From Bryum argenteum (Eukaryota > Streptophyta > Bryopsida > Bryales > Bryaceae), in the NCBI GenBank assembly GCA_037043015.1, contig CM073322.1, forward strand, positions 34,431,364 through 34,495,363: 64,000 nt of DNA. Direction: 5' to 3'. This document shows positions 22,442 to 33,655 of this stretch, in pieces. Within the stretch, counting starts at the first letter, position 1. Each line of letters begins with the position of its first letter. Position numbers and translations under genes: made by a program. The notes below the pieces were generated by a model. It was not told where the DNA came from and did not search any database. It worked only from the letters and a program-made list of their open reading frames with translations.

Positions 22442-24679
22442 TTAATCCCTAAACGTTGTTGGGGTATTTTTAGCCAAAAACTCATTTTCTAAAAAAGTGA
22501 TATAGATGAAATTAAAGATAAGCTATTCAGATCTCAACCGTACAAACTTGTAATAGACTTGTAGTAGATCATGTGGACCAAAACTTGACTCACGAGACCT
22601 CATAGATTGCGAGATCATAACATATTAGTGCGCAAAACAGGCTACAAAATACCATCATTTCCACTTTGAAGTGAAAATACTACCAACATGAAATTTGCAA
22701 TAAAAAAATCAGCAACTAGAAAGTTGTTCATCTTCGTCTCAAAGACACTTTCGTACCAAAAGAATTCAAAAAAAAAAAAATCTTGGCTCAAATAGTAGCC
22801 TTGTAGTCGTAAAAACTCGTAAAAACTGCCAAGAATTTTAAAGAGGAAAAATAATCCAAAACTAGACCCCTCGCACTCAAATCCATGCCTTTTCTTCAAT
22901 ATATCCTCGGTTGGGTCAAGGTTTCTACCACTAAAAAAAGGCTATAATTGGAATCCATCCCAAAAAATAAAGTCAAAATCAAACGGTGGATGAAGGAGAT
23001 CTACCTCTTCGAAAATCATCCATTTTTTCACTTTTTTCATTGTAGAAACATGTTTGCAAAGCCAATACCAAAGTTATCTAGATCAAAAACTTTCCAACTA
23101 CAAAGTTGTTGAGATGCATCTAAATGTGAAACCTATGAAAAAAAATTCATGAAAAAGTATTTTAGATTTCACATAATTGGCTTGCAATGGTAAAACATGC
23201 CAAATGTTTGAAAACCCAAAAACAAAAGCTGCCTATACTAAAATCCATGCCACTTATTAATACTTTATTTTATGAGTTTGCAAATTTTACCACATAAACT
23301 AGACTTGATTTGTGACATAACCCAAGTAATTTCGTCAAAACGGAGTTTGGATGAAGAAGTTGTGGCTCTTCAAAGTTTCTGCCCTTCATCCAAATTGTCG
23401 TTTTTCGACACTAGGGACTTCTAGGGGTTAATACCAAATCATCAAAAAGCAGAGCAATAAACTTCAAAACATGATCGTACACAGTGCATGAATGATTTTT
23501 CTCTTCACAAAGCTATGTCTTTATAGTTCCTACTGATTCAACTATCGAGGCTTGCAAGCCTTGTACTTCAACTATCGATGCTTGTTAAGGTTCTTCGTTG
23601 AGAAACAAATAAGCCCTTCATGTTTTTAAATGAAATGGTCAAATTTGTGACTTCAATTCTAATTCAAACTTTTGAAACTTTTTGCCAATCATGATAGCTA
23701 TACTTTATTTTTACTTATATTTTTCAATCTATTCTTAAGTCAAGATTAATTTTACCATGAATAGCCTAAAAGTCATTTACAACGTAGAACTAATAAAGTG
23801 ATCAATAAATACTACAAAATCTAGAATTAAATTGAGAGTAGACAGTGGTACAAATTTGGAACTGATTCTGAACCCATAGACGTCCCTAGTGTCGAAAAAC
23901 AACATTTTGGATGAAGGGCACAAACTTTGAAGAGCCATTACTTTTTCATCCAAACTCCATTTTTGAGAAAATCACTTGAGTTATGTCACAAATCAAGTCT
24001 AGTTTGTGTGGTAAAAATTGCAAACTCATAAAATAAAGTATTAATAAGTGGCATGGATTTTAGTATAGGCAGCTTTTGTTTTTGGGTTTTCAAACATTTG
24101 GCATGTTTTAGCATTGGAACTTTGGATGCCAATTATGTGAAATCTAAAATACTTTTTCATGAATTTTTATTTTCATGGGATGGATTCCAATTATAGTCTA
24201 TTTTTAGTGGTGGAAAGCTTGACCCAATCGATGATGTATTGAAGATGGATTTGAGTGCGAGGGGTCTAGTTTTGGATTATCTTTCCTTTGTAGAATTTTT
24301 GGCAGTTTTCACGACTACAAGGCTACTATTTGAGCCAAGATTTTTTTTTGATGAATTTTTTTGGTACAAGAGTGTCTTTCAGATGAAGATGAACAACTTT
24401 CTAGTTGCTGAATTTCTGATTGCAAATTTCATGTTGGTAGTAGTTTCACTTCAAAGTGGAAATGATAGTATTTTGTAGCCTGTTTTGCGCACTAATATGT
24501 TATGATCTCGCAATCTATGAGGTCTCGTGAGTCAAGTTTTGGTCCACATGATCTACTACAAGTCTATTACAAGTTTGTACCGTTGAGATCTGAATAGCTT
24601 ATCTTTATTTTTATCTATATAACTTTTTTAGAAAATGAGTTTTTGGCTAAAAATACCCCCAACGACGTTTAGGGGTTAA
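22442..24679. mobile_element. Long foldback element (about 2.2 kb inverted repeat)
   Basis: Left arm 22,442-23,430 and right arm 23,875-24,679 are inverted copies around a spacer of about 450 bp. The outer ends read TTAATCCCTAAACG and CGTTTAGGGGTTAA. Matching landmarks include GCGCAAAACAGGCTACAAAAT (22,630) against its inverse at about 24,475, and the reading frames at 22,642-22,899 (-) and 24,239-24,478 (+), which are the same arm read from both sides and not genes. No transposase lies inside. Long arms with a small loop suggest a Foldback or long-TIR Mutator-like non-autonomous element. Diverged relatives lie at about 34.96-35.1, 51.72-51.79, 53.87-55.09 and 56.75-56.96 kb. Confidence 0.7.
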
Positions 24680-26066
24680 GGGTGTCTTAAATGAAATTAA
24701 TTGTAAGGTTTTCACAAGCCCACTAAATCACACGTACCTGAAATATTTAGCCAACCCTTTGCATCCAATAGATATGATATGAAATTACTACTTGACTCTT
24801 CAAGAAGTGTATCGGTTCATAACCATTGTAGAGTTTTTGACTTTTGTGGGCTCTTTCTCCTTCTTTTTTACATAGTTACATATTTTGCAAGAACCTCTTA
24901 CGTACTGTTCCTGTTAAAAAAGATAGATGCTTGATATCTTTATAGTATTACTTAAAAGTTTCCTACTACGGAGAAACAATTGATGTGCTTCACATTGGAG
25001 CATCATTGAGCATAAAAGTAAGATAAATTGATACTCAAAAATGAATATGTGAGCTTGAAAATAATTCCACGAGGATTTGAAAATAGAAAACATGATAACT
25101 AGTTGTCAATTCATTTTTTAGTAAGACAAATATGACTATATGAGCTTTCCTTCAACTCTGACTTCCATATAAATTGCTTGAATACAAGTCATTTATATGA
25201 AGTAGAGGTACCTAATTTGGTAGCGCACCTATTTTGGTTTCTACTACAATAGTATGTGAGACCTAAGCCCTAAATATAAACTTGCCTCATTCACGGGAAT
25301 TTCAAAAAAAAAAAAAAAAAAGAATTTGACTATTACTAATTTTTGTATGCAGTAATAAAATTTACCCATTCCTTTAAGTTCGAATCCTTCCAAATTTTCC
25401 TACATGAATATGTGCACAATTCACGATTAATTTTCTATATACGGTTCATATCCAATATAATTCCACTTCGGTACTCTGACTCTCTAAAATCTTGAAAATG
25501 TGAGACTGGTAAGTGCCTTGATGTGCGCATGACAAGATTTTCATTTGCGTCATGTGTACTACCATCTATGCGTCCTCATTTCATTTGCTTGGAATTGTTT
25601 CTGCAGTGTGGCAGGAAAGTCGCCGTCAAGATCCAAAGAAAACCAGATTATGGTTGCCCCGGATGCAATTGTATTGATGATTTACTGGAGGTTTACAAGT
25701 ATGTAACCACAAACAACAACAACAAAAAAAAATAAAAAATAAGATAAAATAAAAAAAAAATTAAAATAAAAAAATTTTGAATTTTTTTTTGAAAACATAA
25801 GGAATAAAACATGGTTTAATGAAATCTTAATTATCAGTCAGATTTAGTCCTTATCATACAAACATCTAAAATTTGAAATAAGTTTTCATGAAGTTAACAT
25901 ATGGGCATGTAATTGCGCTTTTTTCATTCTATGTTAAAAAATCTTAATGGTATCAACATAAGCAAGATGTACAATTTGATCTCCTATGAAACTAGGAAGC
26001 CTTCTAAATGTGATTCTTACAGATTTTCTTCTGGCCTCTACAAACTGAACTCAAATGAAATGGATT
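24680..26066. other. AT-rich 3' flank of the dioxygenase gene
   Basis: No gene supported. A-runs lie at 25,303-25,321 and 25,726-25,775. The open frame at 25,523-25,735 ends in an Asn/Lys low-complexity tail and has no recognised domain. Confidence 0.4.
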
Positions 26067-28271
26067 CTACACATTGGTCCTTGACTTCCTTACATAGGTC
26101 TTCACATTCCCTGCTGTAGAAAATGAAGATCTATCTATCCTTAGTACTTCATTTTGGAGTTGTTCCTGCCGCAATTTTTCCCCTGTTGTCCAATTTGAAA
26201 ACCAACACTAATCAGTATGTAAATAAGATTTCTCACCTAAATAAGTTTATAATGCAAATAAAACCAAGAACTTGAATGGATAAGAAAAAGTAAATTCTAA
26301 AATAAAACAGAATGATAAGAAAAATATACTTACGATCACCAAAATATTGAACTATATCTTGGGTTCTTGAAGTTGCTCTATCCAAGACATTTTTTTTTGC
26401 GGAGCATGACATGCCAATAACATCATAGCCTTGTGCAACTCTTGTACAGTGAAGTACAGTGCTTGTAGAAAATGCAAAGATTAAACCATCCTTTGGAGTA
26501 ACGAATAGTTTATACTCGGGTAAGATAAATTCTCCCCGACTCTTAACATGTCCAGCTCCTTGCCGATCTGAAATCACAATACATTTTTCATTTAACATTA
26601 ATCTCAACACTTTTAAGTTTTTAGTTCAAACGTTGTAGAAAACAATCCATACAAACGAGAAGAATATTTTACATACTATACCTTTCACAAACCAAGTAAG
26701 AAAAGCAAAGCCCAAATCTTGTAAATCAAGATGCGGGTTGGCAAAATAATTTGATGTAATTGCCAATGTTGTCAAGCTCCGCCCTCCAATCGTACCCAAA
26801 AACATCGGATATGCACTTTGAGTCAATAATACATTCAAATCCTTCATAAACGTAGGAAAAAGGCGCTCCAAATGCGGTGCCAAAAAATAACCAGTTAGAT
26901 GATCCCCAATGTCTTCAATCTCATACCCTCTTATTCTTCTTTTCTTTGAATCTTCTTTTATACCATGTGAGTACCTACCATAAAAAAAAGTAAATTTAAA
27001 ATTAATATGTTATACAGAATGCTCAAAAATTTGAAAGTTTTGAAAAAACTTTGCAAAAAGACCATGACAAAAAAACTCACCTTCCAAATGCATCAACATC
27101 ATCTCTTTTCTTTCCCATGTCACGTCTCCAACCACACATCACAATTTTGTCAGACCCCTTAGCATTGCCACGCTTCACTTTTCCACCAGCATCATAGATG
27201 CCTCTGCTAATTCCTTCAATTTGTGCACACTCGTCGGTAGGGATTTCATCAAACACAATTATTCCAACAATAATGTTACTGTCTACCAGTACCACCGAGT
27301 GATGAATCTCACTCAAATCTCGCAAAGCTTCATCCTTGTCGTATGCCAGCTGCTCCTCTTTTTTCAATAAACACAATTTCTCAACCTTGAGAACTTTTCG
27401 CACGCTAGAAGGAATTGAAATTCCTAAAGCCTTAAAAGATGCAATAATCTCAATTCCAACTAGTGGCAGCTCATAATGAACTCGTTTTGAAGCTACAAAA
27501 ATAATAAACAAAAATATTAGAACATATCTAAAGATCTTCGTTAGTGTCTAATAATTTATAGACACCTTAAAATACAACAGTGATGATAAAAACATACCAT
27601 TGTATTCAGAAGAGTAGAATGGAGTCATAATATAGTCCTCTTGAAACTCATAATCATCATGATTATCAGGCAAATGAAATTCCAACAGTTTCGTCTTATG
27701 CTTCACACCATGATTGTGATCTTGAAAACTTCTGATGTCGTTTGATGGAGAGCAGCACAATTTGCACCAAAGCCTAGTGTCTGGCCGGTACCTGTACCAA
27801 TCTATCAAATGCACAATGACACAAAAAAGTGAACTTAATTTCAACTTTATACAATTGTTAATAAAGGAATTTGAGAAATATATAAGAATTTAAAACAATA
27901 AGGTGTAAAACAGAAAAGATGGTTCGAAATATTACCTTCCTGCACCACCTGAGACTTTGGTTGTGATACATAATAAATGGCAAATTCTTCTGCTTCTTTT
28001 GGGAGAAACATATTATACTTTCGCAGGTTGTTTTCATGTCTCTTAGAGTTATTATGATCATGTAATTTAGAAATTGTTGGACATGGGATGTCACAAATAC
28101 CACACCGTAATTGCACTGTATTTGGAATCCTGAAACATAAAATGAAAAAAACAAACAAATTTCAATGAATAACACTTTGATAGATATTCTGCAATTCAAA
28201 GTGTTGCAAAAGCCTTATAGTTCCAAAATTTAAAAAATATACCTTGTCGATATCTTAACATCACTTGTCAT
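26067..28271 (-). CDS. Double zinc-finger, TET/JBP-like 2-oxoglutarate dioxygenase, intact seven-exon model
   Basis: Exons 28,243-28,271; 27,936-28,129; 27,598-27,801; 27,081-27,492; 26,682-26,974; 26,334-26,567; 26,067-26,182. All introns are GT-AG and the joined frame is open: 1,482 nt, 493 residues, ATG to TAG. Exons 2 and 3 each encode a U1/matrin-like C2H2 finger (CGICDIPCPTISKLHDHNN...H; CKLCCSP...FQDHNHGVKH). Exon 5 has NYFANPHLDLQDLG, with HxD-type iron ligands. Exon 6 has DGLIFAFSTSTVLHCTR, fitting the distal His and final strands of a double-stranded beta-helix. This pattern resembles the TET/JBP branch, which oxidises methylated bases. The usual Arg about ten residues after the distal His is unclear; the Arg at +3 may differ in role. 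It lies in the spacer of family A DNA. The family is assigned from motifs only; another 2OG-Fe(II) branch is possible. Confidence 0.65.
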
Positions 28272-29302
28272 GGCTATTTTCTTTTCACCTTACTACATCA
28301 AATAGAAAACAATAAATATTAGTGAAACATTTTTGAACAATTTATCAATGTACAATAAGAAGATGCATGTGTGACATCATAAAAAAAATCCACTGATCTA
28401 AAAATAACAACATAAAAAAATTACATCCTATCTTTCAGGATTACATACATGTTTTAAATGATTTTATTAATTCACCTTAAAAGATAATTGTCTCATCATG
28501 GTCCCTCCCAAGAAATAAAGATAACCACACGGAGTGTGGACATATTTATTTACCTGGAAAAGAATCCCAAGAGAATAGTAAGGATACAGATTATATATCC
28601 ACAATATTCTCAAAGGACCCATAACTACCCCAACATCATTTAAGATTAATCATGACTTATTATATAACTCATTGTTGACCACTATAGAAAAGCTTTTTAA
28701 TTTCAATACTTCAAATAGAAAATATTTAACTTTCTCTTCATTACCTTTGCAGTCACATAGTCGACCACCTCCTTAGATGCAAGATCCCACTAGTTGCCAA
28801 CTGGTAACTTCCTAACATCTCACTAGCCTAACGATCAGTTTTGTTCGACCACTACTTCACGTTATTGAAGCTTTCCGCATCCGTGACATCATACACAACC
28901 TGCCCAAAACATACCAAAATGATGCACTTTTAGTCATTTATGCTAAGTCTACAACATTTCAATGTTCTTATTTCTAGAGAACTTCAAATCAACGTTTCCT
29001 ATCTTCTACTTCCTTGACCGATCCAACTTATGTTACTGCCAACAAAACTTCGTGCGTTCTATCCCATCAATGAGATCTCAAATTGAAAGGACAACAATCA
29101 AACAATATGCCTAATAAAATTACACCATAAAAACTTACAATAATGCCCAAAGCACCAGTAATCTATTTTGTTAAATCAGTGATGTCATGGTTTGACGGTT
29201 CATCACGGTTTGTGTTTTGTTGAATCAATGAACAACGGTTTGATAGTTCATCACAATTTGTGTTTGCTTGAATCAATTAACAATAACGGTTGACAAGAGG
29301 TC
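28272..29302. other. AT-rich DNA, promoter side of the dioxygenase gene
   Basis: No gene supported. Near 29,170-29,290 a unit GGTTTGACGGTTCATCAC...TTGTTGAATCAAT is repeated two or three times, directly beside the broken edge of the FAAH exon. Confidence 0.4.
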
Positions 29303-29971
29303 AGGTAGGTCGTAGAAACCTCCTCCACCGACGCCCAGAGCGGCTGGACAAAGGCCAGATGCCACAACTGCTGTTGATCCTCCTAATGAACCTCCCGACA
29401 CTCTAGTCGGATCATATGGATTTCGAGTGGCCCTGCAACGATCAGAAGACTCGAATCATCAGCGACTTGCAATACGACGATCCTTAAGCCCTCTCATTTC
29501 ATGCTTTTGAAGAGATTAGTTAGCAGACGTGCCCGTAATGTGGATTAATGCCAGTTGTGCCCATCCCAAGCTCATGCATGTTGGTCTTCCCTACGATTAA
29601 AGCCCCACACGATCGAATGCGCTTCACGGCTTCAGCATCCTTCTTCACACGCCGCACCTTGCTTAGCAAAGTCGATCCCCCTGCAGCATTTTCATAGGCT
29701 TTAGACCATTTCTTCAGACTCCCAAGTACTTATCAATTGATATTTCTGTACTGATGATAATAACAAATCAGTTGATTCTATCTCTATCCTTGTTTATGTG
29801 GGGTTGAACACTTCACACTATCAGCCCTCAGTCATTTCGGAGATCTATATTTTCCCCTGTTTTTAAATGATTGACTGTGATCGAATTCCGTACCAGTAGT
29901 CTCGTAAGGTACGCAGTCAATCTCATCCTTGACAGCAATTGGAACCCCATCCAAAACTGACAATGGCGTCC
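29303..29971 (-). pseudogene. Fatty acid amide hydrolase (amidase-signature) fragment, three exons
   Basis: Three exons in order with recognisable splice sites: 29,894-29,971 (GTPLSVLDGVPIAVKDEIDC, containing the catalytic-type Lys); about 29,535-29,680 (KRIRSCGALIVGKTNMHELG and then GTTGINPHYG); and about 29,303-29,432 (ATRNPYDPTRVSGGS then STAVVASGLCPAALG). These match the central part of plant FAAH, an amidase-signature hydrolase of N-acylethanolamines. The sequence leaves the family after GVGGGG, before the usual SVRIP, and enters unrelated repeats, so the C-terminal half is missing. No FAAH N-terminus precedes it; instead exons of other genes lie upstream on the same strand. It looks like a captured fragment of genomic DNA, because introns are kept. 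Confidence 0.75.
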
Positions 29972-30216
29972 CTAGAACATATTTGTATACGAGCAATAAA
30001 ATCGTGGTTAGAAGGATTGCATGTAATCACCTGTGTTGCATGTAATCGGCCACAAGCTCTCAATGCATCATTCAACGCCCAGCTTCGTTATCGACCAAAA
30101 TATACTTCACCGTTGGAGTGCCAAATAAGCTTCGTGCCGTGCCCGTTCTAAAGACGCTTCAGAAAAAAGCTCGACAAGAAAGCTGACAAATGAACAATTA
30201 CCTCTAACAGCCACGA

Positions 30217-30330
30217 GTGATGCCAATAGCCAGTTACAATCTCTTTCACTAGTAAGATCACCAATTTTCAAGCACAAATTAACGCCGTCTCCATTCAAGA
30301 CCTTCGAGATACCTCACTACTAGAACATCA
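30217..30330 (-). pseudogene. Exon-like fragment of unknown origin
   Basis: One open block encodes NGDGVNLCLKIGDLTSERD and then NWLLASLVAVRG, ending at a good donor (AGAG|GTAATT). It reads like a conserved plant exon but I do not recognise the parent gene. It sits between the rubredoxin exon and the FAAH exons on the same strand. Confidence 0.4.
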
Positions 30331-30533
30331 CGCACACTAAACACCATGCTGGTAATGACAAAAGTCAGTAGGCTAGTCGAAGAATGTACAATAACAACAC
30401 AATTGGATTCACTCCCAATCAACGCAAACTGTTTTGTCAACATCAGTTCACATTCTATTCTATGGAGAAAACGGAATGATCTGTCTAGGGACATACGTGT
30501 TATGAAAGCAAGTGAAATCAAGTAGAGGATTAC

Positions 30534-30602
30534 CTGGTCCTCAAATGGCTTAGCGAGAGTGTAGATGTAACCGCAATCAAGACATACATGTGTTGCTCGT
30601 GC
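30534..30602 (-). pseudogene. Single rubredoxin exon
   Basis: A clean 69-nt exon between a GCAG acceptor and an AG|GTAATC donor encodes ARATHVCLDCGYIY then TLAKPFEDQ. This is the first CxxCG knuckle of a plastid-type rubredoxin domain. The second knuckle (CPxCG) exon is absent nearby, so no iron site can form. It is isolated between TerC exons and FAAH exons, which is not an arrangement expected of one gene. Confidence 0.65.
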
Positions 30603-30777
30603 CTGCATCAATTCAGAAACCAAGTTAGTAGCCACACCTAAAGTATTTGATCTTTATTGAAAGCGGGCAAAGCATCTAAAAGCTAGGTGATCAAGTATCA
30701 AATAGATGTTGTGGAATCCCGACGTGAAAAAGTGATACATTACAGGAATAAGTACAAAACGAAGTTGAAATCGATAC

Positions 30778-31617
30778 ATGCAGTGTGGCTGCACCAATAG
30801 TTATCATAACACCCCGGAAAAAGACAGCTCCAGCAATCCCATAAGTAAGAACTCGACTCTGCAGCATAATCCGGTAGACTTGTAAGCAAAGTATAAAAGC
30901 CGTGAAATAGTCACCTGTGAAAGTCAGCAAAATTACCACAAAAGAGACTATCTGAATTAATAACAATACTGTGCTGAACGTACAGTGTCATATCTCTAGG
31001 ACTAACACCCTAACGCCTGAACTTCAGATCTAGGGTGAACTCTGAAAGACATAACAACTTCTACTAATGACACATGATGTCATGCCATTAACCAAGTTTC
31101 ACGGTACGATGAAAAACGAAGATGGGAAGAAGCAAACCTGGTACTCGAGGGGAGTTTTAAAATAGTTAAATATAACGACGAAGACAAACAAATTGTCAAC
31201 AGATAGACTCTGCTCCAAGAGGTACCTGATTGTCAAAATAGATCAAATTAGGTCACAGCGCCAATTATGTGGAATTACATGATTCAAATACTAGCTATCC
31301 AGCAGTACGACAAAAACATGTGGGAAAGATAACAACAAACATTCTGCAATAAGAAAATAGAACCCTGTGCAAACACTTACTGATTAGCAATAGTGTTCGA
31401 GGTGACAAGCGAACTATCTGGAGCTTGCTTAGCGAAAAATCTTTTCTTGAATTTTCCCAAGAAATCTCAAATTGCCAAAACAAGTGCGGACCCAATTCAC
31501 GCAACTCAATTCCATAAGTAATCAGGAGTTTATGACATACCCGGCGAAAAATTCAGATGCTTTGCTACTGCCTAGGTTCAAGAATAGAAGTGTCCCGAAT
31601 GCAACCGCAGCACCAAC
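30778..31617 (-). pseudogene. Plastid TerC-type membrane protein fragment, three exons
   Basis: Exons 31,541-31,617 (VGAAVAFGTLLFLNLG...ASEFFAG), 31,138-31,225 (YLLEQSLSVDNLFVFVVIFN then YFKTPLEYQ) and about 30,778-30,858 (SRVLTYGIAGAVFFRGVMIT then IGAATL) splice in one frame and match the first transmembrane segments of plant TerC, a thylakoid membrane protein needed for membrane-protein insertion. The conserved acidic pair around SVDNLF is present. The rest of TerC (later helices with the second acidic cluster) is missing; the next exon downstream is from rubredoxin. A further upstream exon ending in ISVVFW|GTAAGA (about 31,794) may also be TerC. Confidence 0.75.
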
Positions 31618-31840
31618 CTGCATGGTATACAACCCGTATTGTAAAGTGGATCGACGATGTTCGCACAAACTCAAGCTCTAAAATTCTCAAAGCTTGATAA
31701 TGCACACATGTGACAAACTGCAACCATCCCAGACACATGTCCGAGCACTAGAAAGAAAATGCGAGTAAAAATACATTGCAAGAAATTTTTCTCTTACCCA
31801 GAATACAACAGAAATCCCACCGTGCCCCTCTAGAGAGAAA

Positions 31841-32066
31841 AATCTTGATAAGCCGGTGGAAAAATGAACCCCAACAAGCATCCCTCTACAGTCTGCGCAG
31901 TAGTAGCTCCAAATTCCGATGCATCAAGTCCACCTCCAAATGCTCCATCCAAACCTTCGAATGCAGTCCCGAACCCTCCAGACTCGTCAACAAACGCGAC
32001 ACCACCATAGTCACCCTCAAATCCTTCTACCGCCACCGTGACAGAATCAGCTGAATTACCACCTGC
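31841..32066 (-). pseudogene. Gly-rich exon-like fragment
   Basis: After an acceptor at about 32,066 an open block encodes GGNSADSVTVAVEGFEGDYG then a Gly/Phe/Asp-rich segment (DGAFGGGLDASEFG). It may be the variable region after a plastid transit peptide, belonging to TerC or to a further gene. Not recognised with confidence. Confidence 0.35.
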
Positions 32067-32242
32067 ACAGACCCATGTTATGAAACCATTCGTCGGTTGA
32101 CGTGAGAGATCATGCAGAACCTTCGTCTAGTGTAATTGAGTGTGAAAACATGGTTGTAAGAACTACAAAGGGCAATAATGGAGGGTCCTCATCTACCATG
32201 TCAGAGAGTCGAAGCACCTGCAAGCAGCAACACTAGAATCTG

Positions 32243-33217
32243 TCAACAGACGGTTATTAGACGGACTTTAGGCATCAGAGAGCAATAAGTACCCTCATGC
32301 TTAAAGGTCGATGCGTTCAGTGACACCACTGTGCTGAATTGAAAATTCTTTACAAGATAGCTAAATACATGCTTGACAAAATCGCTGAACCCATGCCCAT
32401 GCTTCAGAAGCCGCAGGGGGTTTTGGAAGCGCCATGGATGAGTGTGCATCCAGAGACGGTAGGCTGGCAGGCACGCACCAAGGAGCAGATGCAACCAACC
32501 TTTCCACCCACCGCACACTCGATGTGCACGCCGCTGGGGCAAACTGGTCCTAACCCTCCACACACATTTCCTGCCATGCTAGGCATTTGCCCTTTCATCA
32601 GATTTGGATCCCAGCTGTACCGAGATTAATTCAAAGCTTCAGGATGGGTTCTTACTTGATTTAAACCCTGGCAGGAAAAATAGCGAGAGAAATGAAGAAA
32701 GAGAACGGCCACGACCGCTGAAGGGCAAGCACTTACCGAAGAAGACAGGGAAACCCTCGGCCAGGAAACGCGCGCAGGTGAGGGTGACGTCCGGTTACGG
32801 GTATGTGTGTGAGAAAGAGAAAGGGGGCAAGATCGAAGACAGATAGAGAGGAGCAGGTGCTTGAAGGAGGAAGCTCAGCGTGGCCGTCAGCGATTCCTTC
32901 ATTCCGCGGCAACACGCACACCCTGGGCTGGGCTGGGCTGACTTTGGCTGGGCTGGGGCAAAGCTCTCGCTCTATTCGCTCGTGCTGGTGCGCATAGCGT
33001 TCAAGGGCGACAGGCTGGTGGGCGTCCCCCCTTGTTCCAGGACGACGACGGTCGTATTTCTCGTCCCTCGTTCGTCGTCGTTCGTTGAACATCGGTCGTT
33101 CATACCTCCACTGGACTGCGTGCACGAGGGGAACCAGTCTCCACTTATGCTGCGCCCGAGGCAGCATCAATCAGCCCCTCATAATCATTCTTTTCATACT
33201 AGCGGAAACTTACCATA
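32243..33217 (-). other. GC-rich 5' end of the exon patchwork
   Basis: The composition changes sharply to GC-rich at about 32.4-33.15 kb, with GGCTGGGCTGGG words near 32,925-32,955. This looks like the promoter and first exon of a plant gene transcribed leftwards, the probable 5' donor of the patchwork. No protein is recognised. Confidence 0.35.
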
Positions 33218-33219
33218 TA

Positions 33220-33320
33220 CTCCCTCTATCCCATTATTATTGTTCAGTAGGATCTCTCAAATCTACCTCTAGAGATAGATTTGAGAGAACATATTGTTCA
33301 ATTACAAGGGAGGGAGGGAG
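33220..33320. mobile_element. Stowaway-like MITE
   Basis: A 101-bp hairpin with ends CTCCCTCTATCCC and GGGAGGGAGGGAG and central palindrome AAATCTACCTCTAGAGATAGA, flanked by TA on both sides (33,218-33,219 and 33,321-33,322). The TA duplication and CTCCCTC ends are the Stowaway (Tc1/mariner) signature in plants. Confidence 0.85.
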
Positions 33321-33381
33321 TACCAACATCCTTTGTAGACCATATTCTAGACTTGGACTAATATCACACCCTATAAGGAAG

Positions 33382-33655
33382 AGATAGATAGATAGAAACT
33401 CCGGTCCTTTTCTAAGCGGTTGGCGTGAGAGAAGTGTCTGTTCGTAATGCTAATATCTCGATGGCCACCAGAGAAGGGGAAATCGGAACAATACTACTTC
33501 CCCCTCTCGAGGGTCGACACTATAACTACGCTAGTTTCTAGCTAGTTACTAGTGCCTTGAAGATACTTGACATAGTATACACCCAAAGGGCTTTGAGGTA
33601 CCCATACAACATAGTCCAAGGATTCCCCACAATAGTTGGGTGGACTATAGTGGTG
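33382..33655 (-). mobile_element. SINE copy lacking its tRNA-like head
   Basis: It matches the body and GATA-type tail of the complete SINE at 52,369-52,736, in inverse orientation. The tail (GATAGATAGATAG) is at its left end. The right end stops before the A and B boxes, so it is truncated at its 5' side. Confidence 0.75.

Noticed and set aside
22642-24478. Two similar small proteins on opposite strands (22,642-22,899 and 24,239-24,478)
   Set aside because: They are the two arms of one inverted repeat read outward, not genes.
30534-30602. A functional rubredoxin gene
   Set aside because: Only one exon with one of two metal-binding knuckles is present, and its neighbours belong to other genes.
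32404-32598. A Cys-rich secreted protein at the head of the exon patchwork
   Set aside because: No signal peptide, and overlapping frames on both strands are open because the DNA is GC-rich.
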